A stretch of 64,000 nucleotides of DNA from Isoetes taiwanensis (lineage: Eukaryota; Streptophyta; Lycopodiopsida; Isoetales; Isoetaceae), in NCBI GenBank assembly GCA_021234155.1, contig JAJEKV010000020.1, forward strand, positions 21,000,018 to 21,064,017, written 5' to 3'. The notes beneath the pieces were generated by a model. The model ran no database searches and was not told where the DNA came from. It saw nothing but the letters and a program-made list of their open reading frames with translations. Below are positions 46,252-58,100 of the stretch, piece by piece. A program made the position numbers and the translations under genes. Each line of letters begins with the position of its first letter. The first letter of the stretch is position 1.

Positions 46252-47249
46252 TTGATGATGGAGGCATGGAGCGCGGATGATTTTCACAGCATCAGAGGTC
46301 TGTGCAATTCGGGGGTGAAGCCCCACGAGGAAGAAACTTGGTTGGAAAATAATGTCACAGATCGAGATTGGGAATCTGTTTGGACAAAGAAGTTGAACAA
46401 GGGAAAGATAAAATGGCACTGTGCAAAGGAGCATCTTCAAGAGAAGTTGGAAACACTCTGCCGAAAAATCTACAAGAATTGTCACAACAAAGAAGTAAGA
46501 AAGCAAATGGCCCTTGCTTTTGCGTTTGAAAATTGCACTAGATCAATAGTTGCACCTGAGGAACACAAAGTAAAACCGGGCTGCATTTGTCGGGCAATGC
46601 CAAAGATACCACAACAATAGACAAGTAAAAATAGAGGCGGATGTTGTAGCACATGTTAGGAAAATCGAAAATGAAGGCAAAGCCAAAGGTGGCAAATTTG
46701 GATCAAATGAGATCGAGTGCATGTGATGAAAACATAAAACCTTAGAGAATGCAAAGATGAGGAGATTGGAAAATCAGTTTTACTTATCACAAAGAACTGG
46801 AAGCGAGAGGGAAGTGAGCTGAAAGGCAATGAGAAGGCATCCGGAACGAGAAAATGATGTTGGAAGAGGCTGAGAACAGTTTAAGACATGCCACAAATGA
46901 TTTGGCTACAAAACAGGAGGAGTTCAAGCTTAATCCAAACTGTGAGTTGGAGGCAAAAATTAAAGATTTGGAGCAGACTGTCCAAATGGAAACTTGGCAC
47001 AGGAACAAGGTACAAAAAGCAATGAACCCTACATCTGTTAATGAGCAGGTCAAATGTAAAATCAAACTTGAGGAGGAGTTAAAAGTTCTCGAAGAAGAAC
47101 AGAGACTTCTGCATTTCTACATAAACAATTTGTGGAAGCTGAAAATGGATACTCCTGCAACATTTAGCATCTCTACTATTATACGAGATAATGTTGTTAG
47201 TGCAAGATCCATTTTATACATGTTCAACATGTGGTCTGGAATTCACTAA
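46252..47249 (+). pseudogene. Unknown charged/coiled-coil gene, decayed, upstream of FCP1-like part
   Basis: Two good open stretches are separated by a region with several stops. The first (46,252-46,620) gives 122 codons with WLENNVTDRDWESVWTKKLN and many Lys and Cys residues (CRKIYKNCHNKEVRKQMALA). The second (46,854-47,249) is a coiled coil (NSLRHATNDLATKQEEFKLN, EEELKVLEEEQRLL). Between them the reading VVAHVRKIENEGKAKGGKFG can be followed despite TGA codons. I recognise no domain. Proximity and orientation suggest that these are 5' parts of the same locus as the FCP1-like segment at 48.2 kb, but this is inference. Confidence 0.4.
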
Positions 47250-47427
47250 AGCTTACAGGTTAAGTTTAGCACTGAATTGCCAACATGAGTATCATATAGC
47301 TTGTTGTTCATTGTTGAGAGGAGGACAATGTATTCATAGTTGCCCTGGAAAGGTGCCATAGGGTGTATTTGACGAGCTAGGTTTTGGCCATCTTGCAGGT
47401 GCTTCAAATAGTACACCAAAAAAGGAT

Positions 47428-48015
47428 GTGTTAATCCGTCCTGCAATTGAGGTCTCACCCTACAGGGTTCAAAGAAGGATAATGGCTTCATTTGAAGATG
47501 CACAACACCTGCAAAGTCCTATAGGAGTACAGTCAATTGTGACTGATTTGAATGTAACAGTAGAATCACCACCACCAGTCCAAGAAGCTGTCCAAGAAGC
47601 TATAGAAGAAGCTGTAAACACAGCACCAGTTGTAAACACAACACCAGTTGTGGAAAAAACAACAGACCCGAGTGTGCACACTGAAGCACTTAAGGAAGTT
47701 GAGGGAGTAATTCCATTGGATGAGGGCAACTTGGGTGAATTTTTGCCAAAAGGAAAGGCCAGAAGAACAAAGAGGGGTAAGCACCAGGATAGAAAAGAAG
47801 TTATTTAGGCTACAGGAAAGAGAACAAGAAGTAGCACTGTGAAAGATGCAGGAAGCAGTCTTAATCATGACACCACACCTATCAAAGTGTGTTCTGAAGA
47901 AAATGCAGAATCAGGCCCTCAAGTTTCAGGTGAGCCTGATCTTCAACAAGTGATTGATGCCCGTAATAACCCTGGAAAGTCAGTGTGGGAAGTGCTGGCC
48001 AAGGCCACAACTTAG
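47428..48015 (+). pseudogene. Low-complexity acidic linker segment
   Basis: Open for 126 codons, one TAG at 47,806, then open again to a stop at about 48,013. Contains EAVQEAIEEAVNTAPVV repeats, a basic patch (KGKARRTKRGKHQDRK) that could be a nuclear localisation signal, and RNNPGKSVWEVLAKATT at the end. It is probably the linker between the coiled coil and the phosphatase-like domain of one original gene. Confidence 0.35.
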
Positions 48016-48183
48016 TGTTGCTTAAAACATTGAATATTATTGATTTTCTTTTGTTGCATTCACTGTAGGATTACCAGTTGATTCTGTTAGGTCAGAGAAT
48101 CCTGCTGTTGATACAGAAATGTTTCCACATTCAACCCATTTTTCATTTTCATCTTCATCTATTTATTCATGTAGTAATTCCTG

Positions 48184-48800
48184 TTGTATAGGTATTCAGG
48201 ATGTTCCAACGTACTAAATATTGATTTGGCAGTAAAAGATAAGCTCATTGTCTTGGATTTAAATGGTGTGTTGGTAAAAACTTTTGGTGCAAATGAACAC
48301 ATACGCTTGGAATCAGGATTGACAATGACATACACTAGCAGAAAGAAAGTGATATTCAGACCAGAAGCAGTGTTCTTCTTGAAGACTTTGTTACATAAGT
48401 GTTGTGTTGGTATATGGTCATCAATGCAACTCTCTAATGTGGAAGATGTGCTGCAAGTACTATGTCCAGATTTGAGGGACGGATTTCTATTTGTATGGGG
48501 ACAGGAAAAATGTGTGAACCAGTTTTCACCACCCTAACAAACCCGGCATGTCCAAACCATGATGAAGCCACTTGGGAAAATATATGAGTCATACCAAGAT
48601 TCAAAGGTAAGACTTTGCTTCTTGATGATTCATTATACAAATCTTACCTTTAGCCCACTGCAAACTTACGCTAGTACCGTGATTCAAGATGGATATGCGT
48701 GATGAAGTGCTAACAAGACTCACCCCAAAGATAGAAGAAAAACACTGCAGGCCAAGACCGAGAAAAAAATGAAGTTTGGTGAAGAACACACACGATGCAT
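48184..48800 (+). pseudogene. FCP1/NIF-type HAD phosphatase-like domain, broken
   Basis: Shows the landmarks of plant FCP1-homology proteins in order: KLIVLDLNGVLV (motif I; Asn in place of the second Asp, as in a plant subgroup), RPEAVFFLKTLL, GIWSSMQLSNVEDVL (motif II), FVWGQEKC, KPLGKIYESY and then KTLLLDDSLYKSYL in a shifted frame near 48,615-48,650 (motif III). A TAA at 48,535 and frame changes around 48,610 and after 48,650 break it, although a missed intron ('ggtaagactttg' at 48,606) could explain one of them. Family members dephosphorylate nuclear proteins such as the RNA polymerase II tail; this copy is probably inactive. Confidence 0.6.
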
Positions 48801-48960
48801 GCCCCGCCTATGATGAGATAGAAAGATTATGAAGCTATGCTTGGAAAGACTTTCTGGAAAACAATTGCAGTTGTGCACCCTTGTGAATGAGGAATTGGAG
48901 AAGGTTTATGGTGATGAACTTTGTCATCCTCCATTACTGTGATTAAGCCTGAGACATTTA

Positions 48961-49700
48961 TGATTATTGGCCTGATTGTCATTTATTTAGGCCAAGGAAT
49001 CTTACACTTTTCATGTACCATCTTTGTCTTATATTAATTTAAGAATGTTTTTGCTATATTGTTTATATAGTTCAATGCAGACTTATCTATAAGTTTTTGC
49101 TATATTGTTTATATCTAGTTCAATGCTGACTGCAAGGGGTGTTTAAAACTTATCAAGTGCTTAAAAAAAATTTGCTTGCAAGTGCTAATCTGATATGAGT
49201 CTTAATGGCAGATACTGCTTACTGTCATGCAGTGACAGTTACTAAGTATGTAGTTTCTTAACGCTAGCAGAAGTGTTAATGTCATCAAGTGCTTACTGTC
49301 ATGCAGTTAAGGTGCGGTGCTTACTGTTATGCTATATAACTGTTTAAAGCTAGTTGTTTATTGCATAAGTGCTCGTGTGTTCCAGTGCTTACTCACAAGC
49401 ACTGCTGAAACTAATTAAAGTGCTTAGTGTTTGAGCTAGAGCACTGTTACATTCAAGCAGAATCTGAATGGACTGTACAAGAATTCAATGTTTTGTCACC
49501 TGCATGGATAATAGAAGTAAGAACATCAAATGAATTCATTCTTTACATAATGGAAAAAACAAAATGTGAGACACAACAAATAACAAAATAGATGACAACA
49601 AAGTAAGTGAGATAATCAAAGAACAAAGTAGATGAGACAAAAAACTTCATATATTTGATAGACAAAAAGAACATTTGATAGAGAAAAAAAATGAATACCA
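48961..49700. other. AT-rich spacer with local repeats
   Basis: A roughly 60-bp duplication ('gtttttgctatattgtttata') lies at 49,040-49,125. 'gcttactgtcatgcagt' recurs at about 49,215 and 49,290. ACTGTCATGCAGTGACAGT near 49,218-49,236 is a 7-bp hairpin with a 5-nt loop. No gene is seen. Confidence 0.5.
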
Positions 49701-49786
49701 AAGAACAAAGTGCTAGAGACAAAAAACTTTTTATATAAACAAAATATTTTACAAAAAAAGGCCTTCAGACCAGTGTTATCGGGGGC

Positions 49787-50445
49787 TTTCAGGGGGGCTT
49801 TCGGGTGTCTTCGGAGGCTTTCAGGGGGCTTTTGGGTGCTTTCAAGGGGCTTTCAGGGGCTTTCTGGTTCAGACTCGGGCTCACTCCAGACATTCTCCTC
49901 CAATTCCCGCCTCCTCTGCCTTTTGGTGGGGCGGTCTTCGTAGCAGCTCTCGAAAATGAGTTGTTTTTCCTCTTCTTCATCTGCCTCTTCCTCTTCCTCT
50001 TCCTCTTCCTCTTCCTCTTCCTCTTCATCCTCCTCTTCATCCTCCTCTTCCTCTTCATCCTCCTCTTCCTCAGAATTCTCCTCCTCTTCCTCTTCAGAAT
50101 TCTCCACTTCCTGCTCCACTTCCTGCTCGACTTCTGTAAACAAAAAAAGCATTTAGTTAAAACAAAAGAAAAACAAAACAAAAAAAAATTGCAAAACAAA
50201 AGAATACCTTCTGGTCCTCGATTAATACATTTGCTTCTTCTAGGCTAACCGGCTCAAAAAAAATAGGCTCTGTCAGATTTGCGGGCGACGCCCCGCATCC
50301 TCGTGCACCGCTTAAGCATATACTCTGGTGCTTTATTTCCGCTGCATGTAGAGGCCATTGCAAAGGAAATAGACGGAATGGGTGTAAGAAGAGGATTTGG
50401 GCAAGAAGCCGGCTTAAGGCGGAAGCGTGAGGGCGCTATGATTAG
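49787..50445 (-). CDS. Possible two-exon acidic nuclear-type protein
   Basis: On the minus strand an ATG near 50,356 opens MASTCSGNKAPEYMLKRCTR and reaches RAYFF. Removing one T from a T8 run (50,255-50,262) keeps the frame into EPVSLEEANVLIEDQK, followed by a GTATTC donor. After a TTTTTGTTTACAG acceptor, one frame of the next exon is Glu-rich (EVEQEVEQEVENSEEEEEE), then CYEDRPTKRQRRRELEENVW and a Ser/Glu/Pro end with stop near 49,853. Exon phases do not join perfectly, so the model is uncertain. Beyond the stop lies a repeat of 'gctttcagggggctttcggg' type (49,787-49,870). Glu runs come from a CTC/CTT microsatellite and may be over-interpreted. Confidence 0.3.
49978..50095. repeat. (CCTCTT)n-type microsatellite
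   Basis: Interrupted CTTCCT/CATCCT repeats on the plus strand. They produce artefactual poly-Ser, poly-Leu and poly-Glu frames. They may be an expansion inside an acidic coding exon. Confidence 0.85.
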
Positions 50446-50839
50446 GCGCCTAGTGCTTAAATCCTATGCTTAGGCGCATCAGTGTACGAAAAATCTCACA
50501 CGCGCCAGAACAATTAATTCGTAACCAGGCTTAAATATTTCGTATGACCATTGGAATTGACACATGTCACATCGAGGAAATGCCTTGACAATATAATTTT
50601 GCCAAGAATGTTGGGATAGTGATGGTACCAAAATAAATAATTGAATGTTATTCCAATGTCACAAATGTACATTCTTAAACAACAATTCAATCTTCATTTC
50701 GAAGTACGTGTCCATGCACACCACCCTTGTGCATCCTCACTATTATTAATATATATACAAATGTGTGCTTACGTGCTTAGGTGCTGGAACAACAAATCAC
50801 TTGCAAAGAATTACATCAATTTGGTTAAGTGTCAAAGAA

Positions 50840-51549
50840 TTACAATGTTATTGGGAGACTGACCATAATTTTTTCATGGGTCTCCTGTGAAATTTTGTAC
50901 ATGTCTGTGCCTTCTATTTTGTCAATATCAATTTTAGGATATCTTACCACATGGCTGTGCACGGAGGCTTCGGGTTGTTTAGTGAGCAACATGTACTTGA
51001 AATTACCCAAGAATTGATAATATAGTCCACTTAAGATAACCTCATGCACTCCAAATTTTTGCCCCCATCCATCTTTGTATGAATCTTCAAGTGTGCATTT
51101 GGGTTCTGTGCACTTGAGGATGTAGAAGTCCACACCCTCTGAATTGTCTACCTCAGCATTCACTGCAAAATTGTCACCTACCTCTACCAAATTACTGATC
51201 CATTCATTGGCTTATTCAAGAGTCTCCTTTTTCTTCTCAACTCCTGGTTTTAAGTCAGTTACCTCGCACTTTCCAAATCTACCTGTATTGATGCAGGAGT
51301 CCCAATTCTAATCCATGCAAAACAAGCAGAAACATGACAGGCATCTATGAGCAAGCCTGTTTGGTCTACTCCTGCTGACAGGTCTGATACATTGAATCTT
51401 CTTTGTGCCTTTAAGTGTTTCAATTTCATATTCTTGCATGTTTGCCACAACAGCGGGTTCAATTTCCCAAAAATATCTTTTGATCCCAACACATAACTAC
51501 CATGAAGAGCCCTCATAATTGTATTTTGCACGTACGAAATCAACACCAT
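50840..51549 (-). CDS. Unrecognised protein segments, two frames
   Basis: Two protein-like stretches lie on the minus strand. 51,549-51,259 includes RRFNVSDLSAGVDQTGLLID then ACHVSACFAWIRIGTP. 51,190-50,840 includes NSEGVDFYILKCTEPKCTLE, GWGQKFGVHEV, LSGLYYQFLGNFKYML and SHVVRYPKIDIDKIEG. They are in different frames with a short gap that contains a stop, so an intron or a frameshift separates them. The Cys pattern and length suggest part of a repeated, perhaps transposon-associated gene, but I cannot name the family. No start or end is certain. Confidence 0.35.
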
Positions 51550-53627
51550 ATAGTATTCCGCTTGAAATCTTATAGTATTTTGCGAATCTTGTTATACAGT
51601 ATAGCAAATTTTATACTTGCATACCCCACAAATGAGGAACTTTACGTACGGTGTAGATTAAGGAATAAGGGGTGAATATGCCTATCCAACAGCTCTCGTT
51701 GCCCGGAGTCACCCCCGTGTGAATATGCACCCAAACCAAAGGGGGTTTAAGGGGGATTTTAATTTGTGTTGGACCCAATGGTTGTGTTAATTAATGTCAA
51801 TGGTAGTTATATGTTGGTTGTTATGTGTAACAAAATAACAGGGGGTTTCATGGGAATTCGATATGGATATAATTCCTGAAACCATAGACCATATCCCTAA
51901 AACAATTCAACGGGTTATTATAAAAAAAAAATATAGATTTAAGATAAAAAATAGTCACGTTAGCTCACTAGTTCAATTGGTTAAATTAGTCTTATTGGGA
52001 CATTGAATTATTTTGATATAATTAAGGTGAAATATAACTAAAGCTAAGGAAGAGAATTGAGGAATTAATAATTGGACATTGTTAATATATCTAATTAAAG
52101 GGATAATTCATAAAGAAATGTGGGATACTTCTTCCCAAAGAAGAGAGCCTTGATAAGCTTATGGGAGCTTCTGGACATAATTCGGGCATAGGAGCCTTAT
52201 GGGTCTGATAAAATGCATGAAACATGTTCGAGATGAATAACATGTTAATAGATCTAGTGGACTTGATTGACAATTCATAAGTTGATAAATAATATGAGGT
52301 CCTAGAAAGAGCTTCCCTCGGGGAGGGAAAGTGATTCTGTTAAATGATTTCTAGAGAGGTTATGCTTAGATGACGGTGTAGTCATGGTTGCATAATGTTA
52401 GCATGCACTTGTTGCATATTGGACATGAGGATATGGTAGTACATGTATGTCACTATGTATGTGAATTGTTCTCTGTGGTATCATTGCGAGTGTTGGCATT
52501 ATTATATGTTGTCTTTGTTATATATGCATAGTGGAAATGCATTTGAGATGTGACGTTGGATATTTGAATCATGGTGATAAATATGGTTTAAACTCTAATA
52601 TGTGGGCCATGTGATAAGAATAAGAATAAGAATAAGAATAAGAATAGTTTTTCATGTGATAAGATATTGATTGATGTATGAGTGCATACGTTCCGGGGCC
52701 AGAGTCCATTTGCGGTGGCTTGGACTCGCGATTGTTCTTGTTCTTGACATCGGGCGTTGTCACCCCGGCGAGGCTGCTTCATCGTGCTACATGGCTTAGA
52801 AGAGGTCCCCTAACATTGGATGCATGATAGGAAGGTGTGTACACATGGGTTTACCCCGCCCGTATTTGCTGCAGGGCCTGATCAGCCTGGGTGGCCGTGG
52901 GAACTGGAGTTGCACTGCATATTTATGGATACCTCATGGATATTTCATGTTTCTCATGGTTTTATGGTTATCTCATGTTTATTGCAGGGTTATGGCATGT
53001 GCATTTGAAACGTAACTATATTGCTTTATAATGTTCGGGTATTTCTCATAATGTGGTTTCTTATTATCATTGTCATATTATGTGCGAATATTGCGTTGAT
53101 GGATAGCATAGAGGGATTGTCATGTGAGGTATCTAAGCCTAAGAGTGATTTTGGTAATTGTTATACCACATATATGTCTTGTTTATTAAGCCAGCATTAT
53201 GTAAATGCCTCCAACCCCTACTTAGTCTTTATGACTAACTCCACATGTGTTTATGCATGGTGTAAGCAGATAGACAGGAGGCTTGAAGAATCATTGTGCA
53301 ACTGAGAGCCGAACGAAGTTGGTCCTAAGATCCATGTGTGGTGCTAGCAAGGCCTCATAGTTACTTTATTAAGCTTGACACAGTAATCTTGAGTCGAAAG
53401 TGTTTCGTTGCATGTATAGCATGAAATTAGACTCTTTGAGAGGTGTGATCATAGGTGTTTATGGGATTCAGTAGAGATTAAAGATTCAATTCATTACCTT
53501 GAGTTTTGCATTAAAATGCTTTTGCATTGCATATCTCAAATCATGCATGCCAACTTGTCCGTGTCATGCAAGTCTTAATGGGATCTCGGGTTTTCCGGAG
53601 GGTTAACCTGGCAGGTCCGTTACAAAT
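51550..53627. other. No clear gene; simple repeat
   Basis: Mostly AT-rich DNA. An (AATAAG)n tract lies at 52,613-52,647. It is followed by 'agaatagttttt', as at the 3' tail of the minus LINE at 54,961, so it may be a tail-only LINE remnant. The GC-richer part at 52,690-52,900 has no recognisable coding content. A frame at 53,021-53,305 starts with a hydrophobic segment but is otherwise unconvincing. Confidence 0.4.
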
Positions 53628-54077
53628 TGTAACGGACCCATGGGAGACCGCTCAAGTGGATCTTGGTGTCGCGCTCTCGAGACACCAGCATAAATGGGTA
53701 GAAGTGACTACTTATAAACGTCTAGACGGTTTTGCCCAGTTGGTTAAGGGCATGTCGGTTAGAAATGTTACATTTGGTATCAGAGCAGGGCTCGAGTTCG
53801 AGTCTTCATGGAGGCAAGTATGACCCGGAATATCATTGGACGGTAGGTCATGACTTGGTCTTTGACACCATCGGATGATGTAATCTATGATTTGTGATGC
53901 TTGAGAACGAGCATAGTTCTAGTGGGAGAGATTGTAACGGACCCATGGGAGACCGCTCGAGTGAATCTTAGTGTTGCATTCCCAAGATACTAACATAAAT
54001 GGGTAGAAGCGACTACTCATAAACGTCTAGACGGTTTTGCCCAGTTGGTTAAGGACATGTCGGTTAGGAACGTTACA
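53628..54077 (+). mobile_element. TRIM: complete miniature LTR retrotransposon, 450 bp
   Basis: Two LTRs of 145 bp each (53,628-53,772 and 53,933-54,077), both starting TGTAACGGACCC and ending TTACA, enclose only 160 bp. Directly after the 5' LTR is TTTGGTATCAGAGC, complementary to the 3' end of initiator tRNA-Met (primer-binding site). Directly before the 3' LTR is a purine run, AGTGGGAGAGA (polypurine tract). There is no coding capacity, so it depends on another element's proteins. The LTRs differ at roughly 10% of sites by eye, so it is not very recent. No clean 5-bp target duplication is visible; upstream 'gttaca' just before the 5' LTR may be part of an older copy. Confidence 0.9.
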
Positions 54078-54960
54078 ATATAGCCCAGACATGCACTTCA
54101 ACTTCTAGTTTGCAATGTGCCACACACGACTTTTATTCAAATTCACTCTTCAAAAAGCTTTTCAGATCGAATTAAAACTTTTGTTCGAAATTAATTCTCC
54201 AAAAAGCTTTCCAAGTAAATTGGATGAAGTCAGCATAACTCTTCTTCTTTTAAAATTTAGTTACGTAATTAAGCATAAGGTTGCAAAAGCATTTTCCCAT
54301 ACCTTATACATGTCCCCACCATTAACTGCATCTTATTCTTGAATATCACCTTATTTTCTATCTTGAATCTATAGAAAAATGCTATAGACAAATGAATTTG
54401 AAGATGTGAAGAAGGGCAACAATCATCAAGTTTCAATCTCATAAAAAAAAATTAATCATTAAAATTGCCACAAAAGGTGAAGGTAAACCCACATAAGATA
54501 AAGGAAAAACAGGAAAATTCAAAGAAGGAAAGTTTTTTTAGCGTGTGCAATTTCAGTTGTTGCATAAAAAAACGTAAACCAAACGACCAAACTAAAAACA
54601 TAAATATAGAAAACAAACATAGAAGAGAAAATGTATTAGCCAAATGTGCTCAACGCATTTGCACGCCAACATTAAATTCATAGAAATTTGTGGAACTTTA
54701 CATTGCATCAACACAAAGTACCTGTATACTTGATCGTCAAATAACTCATTCAATGAACTTGGACTCCCAATGGATAATGATATTCTCACACCGTTTGTTG
54801 GCAATGATCTCTATATGTCCAATTTTTCTTGAAACTAAGTATTCCAAGTTCAGTGACCCCTGCTATGCATTCAGAAGAAGTCAAATCAATGACCTACAGG
54901 AAATGCAAATGGAGCTGGTATAAACTTATATATACAGAATCTCAAATGTGCTGAAGGAAT
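54078..54960. other. Spacer, no gene seen
   Basis: AT-rich DNA with A-rich strand bias from 54,360 to 54,650. 'aaaagcttt' and 'aaattaattct' words are repeated near 54,150-54,210. No repeat end or gene is recognised. Confidence 0.4.
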
Positions 54961-55177
54961 GAAGAATAAGAATAAGAATAAGAATAAGAATAGTTTTTTA
55001 TCGTCCACTGAGACCAATCGGCCTATGGGATCCAGAAGGAGCGCAGCAAACTTATTACTGTCCGGGTTAAAAAACCCTCGCCCTGAAGGATTTTCGAGGG
55101 AAAAACCGTGGCAGTAATAAGAATGCTGTCAAACTGTACAAGTATACATCATTATGAAATAAATGTGTATGTACATG

Positions 55178-58100
55178 TCAAGCGCGTGCCCGAGGACATA
55201 GCTGATCTCGCATGTCCATGACCTCCTGAAGGTATGATCCTAGCACTCGTATGAAGGCCGTGCTCAATGTCACATGTAGCGGCTGGCCAGGCCTGACCAA
55301 CTCAGCATAGCGCGTCCGGATTTGATCATATGCTGGGCAACCTTTAAGGGTATGAGATTCATCCTCAATGACTCCCATTTGGCAGCATTGACAGAGCCTG
55401 TCCTGACGTGGCTCACCAATATCCATCTGCCTGTCTCAATTCGAAGATGATGTGTGCGAACGGAGGCAATGAGTCTACGTCTTTTCATGGGCAAGTGGGT
55501 GCGCAGGTAGCATTGCGGGCCTCGTTCCAATGTGGGATTTATGTGGCGCTGGTAGTGTGCTGTCTTGACCTGTTCAGGGCGCTGGCATCCCAAAGCTTGC
55601 TGATGAAGCAAGCGTCAAGATATTGCCTCAAGCTATGGCGATCTACCTCTGTTTGCACATGTATGTATCTGTGCTCCTGCACATTCCATCTAGCCATCCA
55701 TTGAGCTCTCTTTTCCCTCCAGCAAGCCTTGAGGCACTGTGGCGCCATTGCCATGATATAAGCTAGTTTAGGGAGACGAGCATCGTCCATATTGATCACC
55801 TTCTGAAAATAGACAATGTGGCGATCAAGGGCCGCCCTCTGAAGAGGCAAGAATCATGTCTGCTGCAGTAGAATTTGATATGGGACTGTGGACTTCACCC
55901 CTAGTGCTCGTACCAAGAAGGCTTTCTGCACCTGCTCCAAGTCATTCCAAGTAGCGAGGGATATTACTGGGCCCCATACTTTAACCCCGTATAAAAGGAC
56001 AGACTCCACTAAGACCTTGAACAAGTGTGACTGATGGGTCCAATCATACAACTCTGCTCTATGACTATTGTTTTGCATTGCATATAGTGCCTTCCAGCCC
56101 GCCGTAACTCGTAGCCGTATGGATGTGTCCCAGTGCATAGTAGAAGGAAACGCCACTCCCAAATATTTGTATGTGGATGCTACTTCCACATTCTGCCCTT
56201 GGTAATTGAAGGAGGGGATCCTCGACTGTCGTGAAGATGATATGAAAACCACCTTAGTCTTGGCCAAGTTGACGCGCATATCAGTCGCTTGACAAAATGT
56301 GTCCAGGGCATCGAGATGCCCGTCGCCTCCGTTATCAGCAAGCCAGCTCTCCAATCGATCAATGTAAAGCCCAAACAATGTTGGAGAAAGAGGGCATCCT
56401 GATGAACCCCGATACTACTATCAAATGGTTGGCTTGTCGGCTGCAACTGACCCGAGCATCTTTCATATAGCCTGTACACTGCATTTTGCAAATCTACAGG
56501 AGCCCCCAGCTGTCGCAATCTTGCCCATAGTTTTTCCCGAGGCACAGTGTCAAATGCCTTCGCAAAATCCACGAAGCAACAATACAGATCCCGGGCGGGC
56601 GGTTCGGCTGTCTTCAACCCGAGTTCGCGAATGTGAAGATGTGGTCAATGGTTGAGTGTCCGGTCCGAATCCGCCTCGAAAGTGAGGGCCCGTGATCTCT
56701 CGCCGCCCGCCCGGCATCAACCGCCGCCGAGAATCCCAAAGCAATTTTGCAAACACCGAACCGACCATGATTGTTCGGTAATTGGTCGGCAATGCGGGTC
56801 ACACCGCCTTTATAGATGGGAACAACTCGCTATTGGTCCACCGCACGGAAGCCTTCCCGTAATGCCTTGTTGAACAAGGCGGTCAAGATCGGTATTATGG
56901 ACGGCCCCGCCCACTTAAGCAATTCTCGCCAGTATACCATCAGGTCCGGGGCTTTCCCATTGGCAAGACGCTATAAGCCTTGTTCCACGCCCCAATCCGT
57001 AATTTCCAAAGACGGGCCTTCTTGCAGGGGTAATGCTGCATGTGCACCCTGAGGGTCGTATAGCTGTTGCAAGTATTGCCTCCACTGCTCGGGAGTGATG
57101 TTCCCTGTGGGCTGTACTGGCTTTCTAAGAACCCTTCGCCAGAAGGTCCTAGGGTGACGTTCCAGGAGGTAAAACATTTCCCTTTGATGCGTTGCAATGT
57201 ACCTGGCTTTCTTTAGTCAGAAGGAAGATGCGGTAATCTTTGTCGACCGCATGTGGGCATAAAGCAGGGTCTGTGACTTGGCGGAGCCAGCATTTGTGTT
57301 CCTTGCACTCTGCATCAAACCATTGATTACGTGGAAAGGTTATTTTCCTAGAGATCCGTCGCGGGCGGCGTATCCCAAAGCTTCTCTCTGCCGCAGTCCT
57401 AAGCACATCAGTCAGCCGGCCTGTTTGTTGCTCTAGTGTAGGATATTGCAAAATTTCTGTTAGATCATCTATAAGCATCTGGGCATAAGCCCCCGCATGT
57501 TCATAATCCAATCGCAGCTGAGGCATGTGAGGAGCTGTTGCACAGGGGGTTCGCACAACCTGCCAAGCCAACTTTAAGTAAAGTGGTAAGTGGTCTGAGT
57601 CGATCTCTTTATCCCTATTAGTTGTTCCCACCTGGAAGTGCTTGACGACATGCATATCTTGCTCAGCGGGGCAAAGACACAGTCCACCACACTAGATCCT
57701 CCCCCGGTTTTCCCCGCCTACAAGTGCTCTTGCGGGTAGGCGGCCGGCCATCGGCTATCCATTGCAGATTACCAGGTCAAAGATACCACAGAGCAAAAGC
57801 AATTGTCTACCATAGCGCGTGACCTGATTGTCATCTGATGTCCGTGGCCAAGCTCCTTCTGCAGGACGCAGCTGCAATATATCATCAGTCAAGGGATCAA
57901 ATCTCATGGGTTGTTCTACCCCGGTGCGCGCATTGAAGTCTCCAAGGAGTATGACACTGCCCAACTGCTTATGCTGCTGTATGTCATCATATAGATCGAC
58001 ATAGGGGTCCAGCCTATCCACATCCGAGTGGGTGTGATAGAAGTTGCTTTGCGATGTGGAAAGTAGCGGTCGCCACAAAGAGGGGCCTGCATCGCAGCTT

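Noticed and set aside
49956-50248. Poly-Ser and poly-Leu proteins on the plus strand
   Set aside because: These are shadows of a CCTCTT microsatellite; no flanking coding signal exists in those frames.
51956-52000. tRNA-like or SINE A-box ('tagttcaattggttaaatt')
   Set aside because: No B-box at proper spacing and no foldable cloverleaf could be seen.
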